A stretch of 64,000 nt of DNA from Myoxocephalus aenaeus (Eukaryota > Chordata > Actinopteri > Perciformes > Cottidae), in NCBI GenBank assembly GCA_038501785.1, contig JBAMJR010000051.1, positions 848,501 to 912,500 of the forward strand, read 5' to 3'. A program made the position numbers and the translations under genes. The stretch's first letter is position 1; each line of letters starts with the position of its first letter. The notes under the pieces were generated by a model, which was given only the letters and a program-made list of their open reading frames with translations, ran no database searches and was not told where the DNA came from. Shown in pieces: positions 57,905-64,000 of this stretch.

Positions 57905-60090
57905 TTTGTCTCATTTCTCAGAAGATGTATGTGTAGAGATGTATCTGTTTCTGTTTGTAGAGTTCTTGACATTTGCAAACCTGAAGAAGGTTTTATCAAT
58001 GAGTACCAAGCTGATACTGATCCGTGACACTTTTTAAAATGTTTTTCTCATTAAAATATAACAAGGGCTTAATTAGAACCTGGATATCTTTATTTTTCCA
58101 CTACAGCACGTTGAAGCCATCTCATTAAATCAGCCATGAGCAACATATTAATGCAACTGAGTGGCTATCAGTCAATCTCAAAAGCACAATGCCAGAAGCC
58201 TCTTTTATTTAATACCCAAGAATTGCCAGCTGACCACGTCTGCCTTCTTTGAGACTGAGAAAATGAAATACATTTGAACCTTTTTATGTTGCTTGTGCAT
58301 GTGTAAGAGTTGGAGTCCCAGAAATCATTAATAAGTCACACTCAAGTAGCAGATATAAGACCCCGTGGTTATGCATGTGCACAAAGACGGACTTCTTCAG
58401 GTTTCATCATCTGCATACAATCAAAATGTGCAGTGAGCCATTACGGGCGATGAAGACGAGGAGGAAGGGGTCTATATTGTTTTGACCAACAAAGGCAGTC
58501 AGTCTTGAGCGCGTCGGGGGAGCTGCCTGTTGGTGGTAAAAGCCTCCCTGTGTCTTTTCTGGCGGCTCTCAGCGTTAGGCCGGCTCAGACTGGATCTCTA
58601 TTTGGGAACCTCAGGCTGAAACAGTGTAGTCAGGACATGCTGCTTCAATGGAAGGCACGAAATACTGACTCTCAGCTAAAAGAAGATAGATAATATTCTC
58701 ATAAAAGAAAAACAGACTCATTATTTTGATGAGAAACAGCTGGTGTGCTGCCAATTAGGTGCTGAATTTACATTATTAGTGAAATTTGCTGCTGGCAGTG
58801 ATTTCTCTTCCTTTTTTATTCTGCATGAGCTCTGAAAGGAAAACTGTCTCTCGACAGACAGGCGTCCGTGTCCACTCTGTACACAGAAAGATATTACCTT
58901 GGCAAAAGTTTGGTAGATGCAAAACCACATGTTTGCAGAAAAAAAAAAACTCAGTGTACAAAAGCTGGCAAATCATCATGACAGATGGAGTGAAAAATAT
59001 GGGATGTGATTGAGCTCTTCAAAGGCTCAGGTCTTTTATCCAGTTTTTTTTAAATCAATAAATCATGAAAGTTTTTTTTTCCACAGATGGCATTTTCATT
59101 CCATTCAAATTAGATCATACATTTCAATGAATACTTAAAGTGACACCCGAAAGTCTGAACGTCATCAAATGCATGCGGAGGCTTCTGCACTGAACTAAAC
59201 CCTGAAAGTTAGTTTGCTAATAATAACGCGGCAGTCAGTCACAGTCACAAAGGCTAAATGAAAAATGAGGCCTTGTGACCTTTCCACAATAAGGATCTTC
59301 ATATTGCTGATTTAAAATTCAGAGGGCATTTTCACTCTTTGGGGAGGTCATGAAGGTGAGAGAGCTAGTGAATAGGAAGGCATTTAAAATGATCATTTTA
59401 TCTACCAAAACATTATGTTGTCATTTAAATTAATCATCGTGATAAACTTTGCTCAATTAACATTCACCCTGTGTTACAGAGAGATAAGCATGTGTTTGGT
59501 GTCACAAAATGTGCTTTTTCATTGCGCAGGTTTCTAATCAGATGTTCAGTCAGGAAACATGGACACAAACAAACAGTGGAACCGCAGTGGAATACTTTTG
59601 TTAGTCTTCAGCTTCCCTGGGAAGTCTGTGACCTTTGAGAAGCTGAGCTGGGATACGGCAAGTAAAATGTCAGTTAAAAAGTTTTAAAGAAAACAGATAC
59701 TGTTTCAATTTAACTTTTGTAAACAGTTTTTTTTATATGCATGATGGTAAGAGAACCTCCTGTGGTCCTGTGGAATTTGAGAGTAATTTGAAAGTTTTTT
59801 AATTGTTGTACTCATGTGTTATTCTGCATCTAATCCGGTTAATGTCGAAGTAGCATGTGCTTCATCCTCGTATCCTTGTTCTCTCCTATTTGGTAGAAAA
59901 ACGATTGATCTTAAGTTTATTGTTAACTTTGTCTGTCTTCTATTATCGTGTTGAGGAGTAGTTTACATTTATCTTCTCCAAGGCTGTTGGGAGCTCTTAT
60001 TTAAGGTTTTACAGAGAATCCCGATGCTTAATTATACAGTTATACAGAGTGCCACAAAGTTAGATGTGAAAGAAAATACGCTTAATCACA
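57905..60090. other. Unique non-coding DNA
   Basis: No gene or repeat family was recognised. All open frames are under 80 codons. Confidence 0.5.
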
Positions 60091-60099
60091 TTCTCACAG

Positions 60100-60240
60100 A
60101 GAGTAAGAAAAGAAGATTGATACCACTTTCAATAAAGTATTCGACAGCCATCAGCTAGTAAGCTTAGCTTTGCACAAATACTGGAATTGGGGAGAAAGCT
60201 CGCCTCAAACTGAAGTGTTAAAACGATTTCACAGGATTTT
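60100..60240 (+). mobile_element. GCTTAGC-type fish repeat, copy 5 (diverged)
   Basis: GAAAAGAAGATTGATACCAC, TTTCAATAAAGTATTCGACA, GCCATCAGCTAGTAAG and CTTAGCTTTGCACAAATACT align in order with copies 1 to 4. It is the most diverged copy. Confidence 0.55.
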
Positions 60241-60389
60241 GCGCCGGACTACCTCTTGGGCGCAGTCACTTTCTGGAGTCTTGTCTTTGTCGTGAGGTTG
60301 CCAGGAAACCTGTGAATAAAGCGCATTACCCAGCACACTGTAACATGCAGCGGTGATTGTTCCCTCTGCAATGGGAAACAATGGTTTTC

Positions 60390-60760
60390 AAATGTGTGCT
60401 TCTTATTTTGTTTTCCTCTCCTCGTCTCTATTGGTTGTTAATCGCATTACATTTGTCTCTTGCCGCTGCAGTTGTTGAAACTTTATTTAAATTAGATTGC
60501 CTTGCAGCCGCCAATGCCTGCAAAGCACACAATTATCCAAATATGTGTCTGTTTAACCTCTAATTAGTGACATTAATGATGTCTAATTGTGGGAGAGAAA
60601 TACCACAAGCTTTGCAGTGGGTAAAAGCAGTAAAGTCAACATTATTAACTTAATTAAGGGACACGCCACTGAAATACCTCCAACAAAGGTTTTGTGGCTT
60701 TCAAACAATGGAATCCTTTTCTGAATTGCAATAGAACGAAAGCGTTTTATTATTCTCTTG
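60390..60760. promoter_or_regulatory. Candidate conserved non-coding element
   Basis: Unique DNA holds closely spaced CTAATTAG, TTAATGATGTCTAATTG, TTAACTTAATTAAG and a SOX-like AACAATGG. Homeodomain and SOX motif clusters of this density mark many vertebrate developmental enhancers. The 68-codon frame over its left part has no family match. Confidence 0.3.
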
Positions 60761-61117
60761 TGGTTTTAAATGTGTGAATTATAGGCAACACAATATTAAA
60801 GGCCTCTCTCTCTGCTCGCAATTGCTCAGAATTGGCTCATAGTTGCTTGATTGATTGGGTTTCAATTGATCTGTTGATAAACCCGGGCTGTTAAGCTCCC
60901 TCATACCTCTAAAGGCCTATTGTTATATATAACTCGCCTCTGGGCTGTCCCTTCTGTAATAATGGCTCCCCTAATAAGGACAGATGATGTAGTAGTGGAC
61001 TGTGGAGCCACATCTTAATTCCTCCATCTTACACTTAAAATAATATCACCCTCTTATCTCTTAATGGAAGATGTTAAACAACACTGATTCTTTTTTTTTT
61101 GTGAATTAAGGGCACTC

Positions 61118-61430
61118 CATTCTTTTTTCTGGAGCTGAGACCCTTTATAACACCTCTCCAACACTCTGTAGCACTGACACTGACTCCCGGTCCAATATGA
61201 CATAAAGAACAAGATTTTCCAGGTCTTCAAATCCCTCCAAAGTATTGGACTTCCCCGATTCACTGAACTCATCACATCACTCTACCCACACTCTCCTTCC
61301 TGTCCTCTCTAAACTCTGCTCCAGCTTGGTCACAGGGCTTTTAAGGTTGTAGACTACAATCTTTTGAATCCTGCTCCGAGACATGCAGGGTCACAACCTC
61401 ACTTACTTCATTTAAAAGCTCACGTTCCAC
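61118..61430 (+). pseudogene. Decayed L2-type LINE reverse-transcriptase C-terminus
   Basis: In one plus frame a stretch begins with H-stop-LPVQY at 61178 (the usual HWLPV with Trp TGG mutated to TGA) and continues KIFQVFKSLQSIG, then TELITSLYPHSP. After a stop and further on come LGHRAFKVVDYN and HLKAHV. These match, in order, the conserved segment after the catalytic domain of L2-like LINEs: HWLPV..R..FKIL, the LAPSYL region, GDRAFAVAAPRLWN and FKSRLKTHLF. At least two in-frame stops show it is dead. The 5' portion with the catalytic motifs is absent. Confidence 0.65.
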
Positions 61431-61449
61431 AATTTGTTGGAAGCAGTTT

Positions 61450-62700
61450 TGCGGACATGTCCATGTCAAGTTTGCATCTTAATTCTGTCTCCAGTATTGG
61501 GTTTAAGTCTACAGAGTTTGCAGTAAGTACTTGGGTTCAATAGGAGGAATTGTTGGGATTGCCGTTACATCAATGTTTGTTTTGCATCTAAGAAATTAAA
61601 GTTACAGAAGTTGATCCTAAACTAAATATTTCACAACATTTTAGGTTTTCCTGAATTGCTATTTAATTAAATCCTAAATTAAGGGTTTGCTAAACTAAAT
61701 ATTTAATTAAAGTTAAATTATCTCTCTCTCTCTGAGGACAGGTTTCAGATAAGTGTTTCCTCTCCTTGAAAAGGTTGTATTAGAAAGGCCTGAACAAGCA
61801 GTTAGATAACCATTTGCATAAAAAACAGTTCCTACACTCAGTATTTGAGACCTCAGACAACTTCTAAGAAATCTGTGAAAAAAACAAACAAATTGGATAC
61901 ATGAAGAAGCGACACCGTTTTGCAGGTCTTTGATTTTTGATTCCAGAGAATTCAATGTTGACCTGAAAATAATATATCCCTATTCTCAACAACATGCTGC
62001 TTTGAGATTACAGGCTGCCTCTTAGCAAGTGACTTTAATTAAAAAACACTTATGTTCAGTTTTTCTTCTGATGATTATATTCAGTGGCAGTCAAAAGAAC
62101 GAAGCTTTTGTATAACTGCACAAGACCACATTAGAAATATGAAAGAATGAATATGGTACTGTACAAACACTCTTTTGCATATTCACAACAGAGAAGGGCA
62201 GAGATGAAACATTGTTAAAAATGAAAACAGAAAGCTGACATTATATAACACGAGATAATGTTTTCTTTGTTGAAATGTTGGGATAATGTTTATATTCTCA
62301 TAGCGTTCTTCTGTTGAGTTTCCATGTCTGTGATCATTTGTAGAATAATAATTATGACTCTTTTGTAACTGTCTCCTCTACATTTCTGCATCATGGGAAT
62401 CGTCTTTTTAATTTCTTGTGTTGAACACCGCTGCACTTTTCAATAAGTCATTGTGTTGTTGAAGCTGAACAAACAACATTATGATTCGACCACAAGTAGG
62501 TGTGGCATAAAAGCTTTTGTTTTGTGAAATGATAATGCTGTTTTTAATGTGGCAGCACAGATGGAGCCACAGTGCTTGAATATTTATGCTCAGTCAGTGT
62601 CCATCAACTCAGGCCACACTTTCAGGAAGCAGATGAGGTCAGTCTGGGCTTTCAGGAACAAAGACAATGCTAATGAAAGCGAATGTAGCACTCCCACATA
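61450..62700. other. Unique non-coding DNA
   Basis: No gene was found. The motif TAAACTAAATATTT occurs twice (about 61618 and 61692) in an AT-rich stretch. Confidence 0.5.
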
Positions 62701-62711
62701 TCGCCTTTAAC

Positions 62712-63026
62712 TAGGGTGACCAGATTTGAGTTTGTGAAAAAGAGGACACTTCGTCGCGGGGGGGGGGGGTAGTGGTAGTGTGTAGCATGCCGTGAACTTA
62801 CATTTACGTTGAGATCGGTCGACCAATGACAGTTCTCTCAACAGTCAGAGCTTGCGCAAGAAGGTGGAACGTGAGGGAGATACCATTTCCAAAACTTGTA
62901 AGGGGGTAATAACTATTTTCCCGGACGTAGCAAAATCCCGGACGTTTTTGGAATCCCTGCCGGACGCTTTTTTTAGGTCTCGAAAAGAGGACATGTCCGG
63001 GAAAAAGAGGACGTCTGGTCACCCTA
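62712..63026. mobile_element. 315-bp MITE with perfect terminal repeats
   Basis: The ends TAGGGTGACCAGA (62712-62724) and TCTGGTCACCCTA (63014-63026) are perfect 13-bp inverted repeats. They are flanked by CTTTAAC at 62705-62711 and 63027-63033. The duplication reads as 8 bp (CTTTAACT) if one terminal T is counted with it, fitting hAT-like insertion. The subterminal AGAGGACA and CCGGACGT motifs belong to a repeat I recognise in fish. A G run of 12 (62758-62769) sits inside. The 117-codon frame overlapping its right half is not a gene. Confidence 0.88.
62758..62769. repeat. Poly(G) run
   Basis: Twelve G residues inside the MITE. The length is doubtful. Confidence 0.8.
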
Positions 63027-63039
63027 CTTTAACTGAATC

Positions 63040-63585
63040 CAAAAATCAGTCTCCAAGTTACAATGGACCTGAAGGAAAGAGTGAGGACCGGCTCAGCTGT
63101 TCTGTCCAATCTGACAGCATCACCTTGAAGTTACATAATCTTGAACACAGCAGAGGTCGGTGCAGTGACTTGAGCTTTGAGAAGAGTGAGGCCACCTTTT
63201 CTTAATATCTGTCTTTCTGTACAGCTGGAAACTGGCTTGTCTGTTGATCTTTGGCAGGGAATGAGAAACATTTTAGTGGAAGGTTTTCGGCAAACAGAAG
63301 AAGACAGCAACGCCTTTCCCACAAGCTTTCAAGAAAACATTTTGCATAGTTTGGGGATATTTATTTGGATATTTGTATGTTGAGATATAAATTATATTAA
63401 AATGTAAAGAAATAGTTAAGAAATAAAATACAAAAAAAGCTATTTAAAAGCTGTCTGCACTTAAAATAGTTGGCTACTCCACTGATTTATCATTGCACTC
63501 CACTCAGTTACAGAAATTGATTGCAGTAGAACCAGAGATATCATCTATTTCATTTCACACATTCCTCACCCTTGCAAAAAGCTGG
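63040..63585. other. Unique non-coding DNA
   Basis: No gene or repeat was recognised. Confidence 0.45.
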
Positions 63586-63587
63586 TG

Positions 63588-63607
63588 ACTACATTTCCCA
63601 CGATGCA
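63588..63607 (+). promoter_or_regulatory. ZNF143-like motif, possibly in a repeat
   Basis: ACTACATTTCCCACGATGCA closely fits the ZNF143/Staf motif ACTACAnnTCCCAnnATGC. The sequence after it (GACGGCC, then a TAGTGGCTAATGTAGCC stretch and TGTTTATTTAGCAGATTT) resembles a dispersed fish repeat, so the motif may come with a repeat rather than a promoter. Confidence 0.35.
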
Positions 63608-63609
63608 AG

Positions 63610-64000
63610 TTGACGGCCAAAGTTTGATTGCAGATTGAGGTTTTTTGTACTTGTAGTGGCTAATGTAGCCTTGAGCTGCTAGCCTGAAGCAGTGTTTATT
63701 TAGCAGATTTCTCTTGTTGCTCTTGTTGTCTTTATTTGTGAAATTATAATATCTGAGGTCTAGTTATTTACAGTGACAAGGGCTGCACCGGAAGTAACAG
63801 GTGAAATAGTGAGATTGTGTATGTCTACGTTCTGCTTTGTTTTAGATGGATGGATTACCTTTCCTTGTGCACAGTACAAGTAGTTTACAGTTTCTATGAA
63901 GCCCATATCGGTATCATACAAGGTTCATCCTTTTTATGCATGCATTATCATCATTGTTTGCTTTCAGAAAAGTTTTTTTAAATATCATGAAATAAATGCA
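63610..64000. other. Non-coding DNA, possible repeat remnant
   Basis: The 63610-63810 part probably continues the repeat that starts at the ZNF143-like motif. The rest shows nothing recognisable. Confidence 0.35.

Noticed and set aside
62852..63205. 117-codon plus-strand frame
   Set aside because: It runs from the interior of the MITE across its end and target duplication into flanking DNA, so it cannot be an ancestral gene.

Overview
This 64 kb window looks like teleost nuclear DNA, probably from a percomorph-type fish. It is AT-leaning and full of long dinucleotide microsatellites (CA, GA, AT). It also carries interspersed repeats that I recognise from fish introns and intergenic DNA: a tRNA-headed SINE, hAT-type elements and MITEs, a decayed L2-type LINE, and several unnamed families. 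There is no operon structure and no ribosome-binding-site pattern. The longest open frame is under 150 codons, and no open frame resembles a known protein. I find no intact protein-coding gene, rRNA, functional tRNA or CRISPR array. Family names for repeats come from memory of fish sequences and were not checked against a database.

Layout. 0-9 kb is mostly unique non-coding DNA, with a CpG-rich patch at 4.6-5.06 kb that ends at a strong splice-donor-like site. 9-10.7 kb is a repeat cluster: an unnamed fish repeat, a tRNA-SINE, and an inverted-repeat element enclosing a broken acidic mini-ORF. 10.7-19.3 kb is mainly unique, with a candidate conserved element and a perfect RFX X-box near 15.4 kb. 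19.36-20.79 kb is the best-defined mobile element: a hAT-like transposon with matching 12-bp ends and a perfect 8-bp target duplication. It contains a second repeat, a 59-nt palindrome and two tandem arrays. 20.8-29.7 kb is unremarkable. 29.7-30.05 kb has a SINE remnant between two CA arrays. 33-34 kb holds another fish repeat and a long AT array. 36.1 and 37.4 kb hold GA and GT arrays. 38-42.5 kb contains two CTCF-like sites near its edges and a CpG-rich patch (41.6-42.35 kb) with splice-donor-like sites on both strands, the likeliest transcript start here. 45.9-63 kb is repeat-rich: AATCG-type, GCTTAGC-type and MITE copies, and an L2 fragment at 61.1-61.4 kb.

The region reads as a gene desert or a very large intron. 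Its function, if any, is probably regulatory (RFX, CTCF, octamer and homeodomain-type motifs in unique DNA) and possibly non-coding transcription from the CpG-rich patches. I saw no novel multi-gene system. The most interesting objects are the nested hAT element with its perfect palindrome, the inverted-repeat element with an exon-like acidic ORF, a nearly identical repeat pair 3.4 kb apart, and the possible bidirectional promoter at 41.7-42.3 kb.
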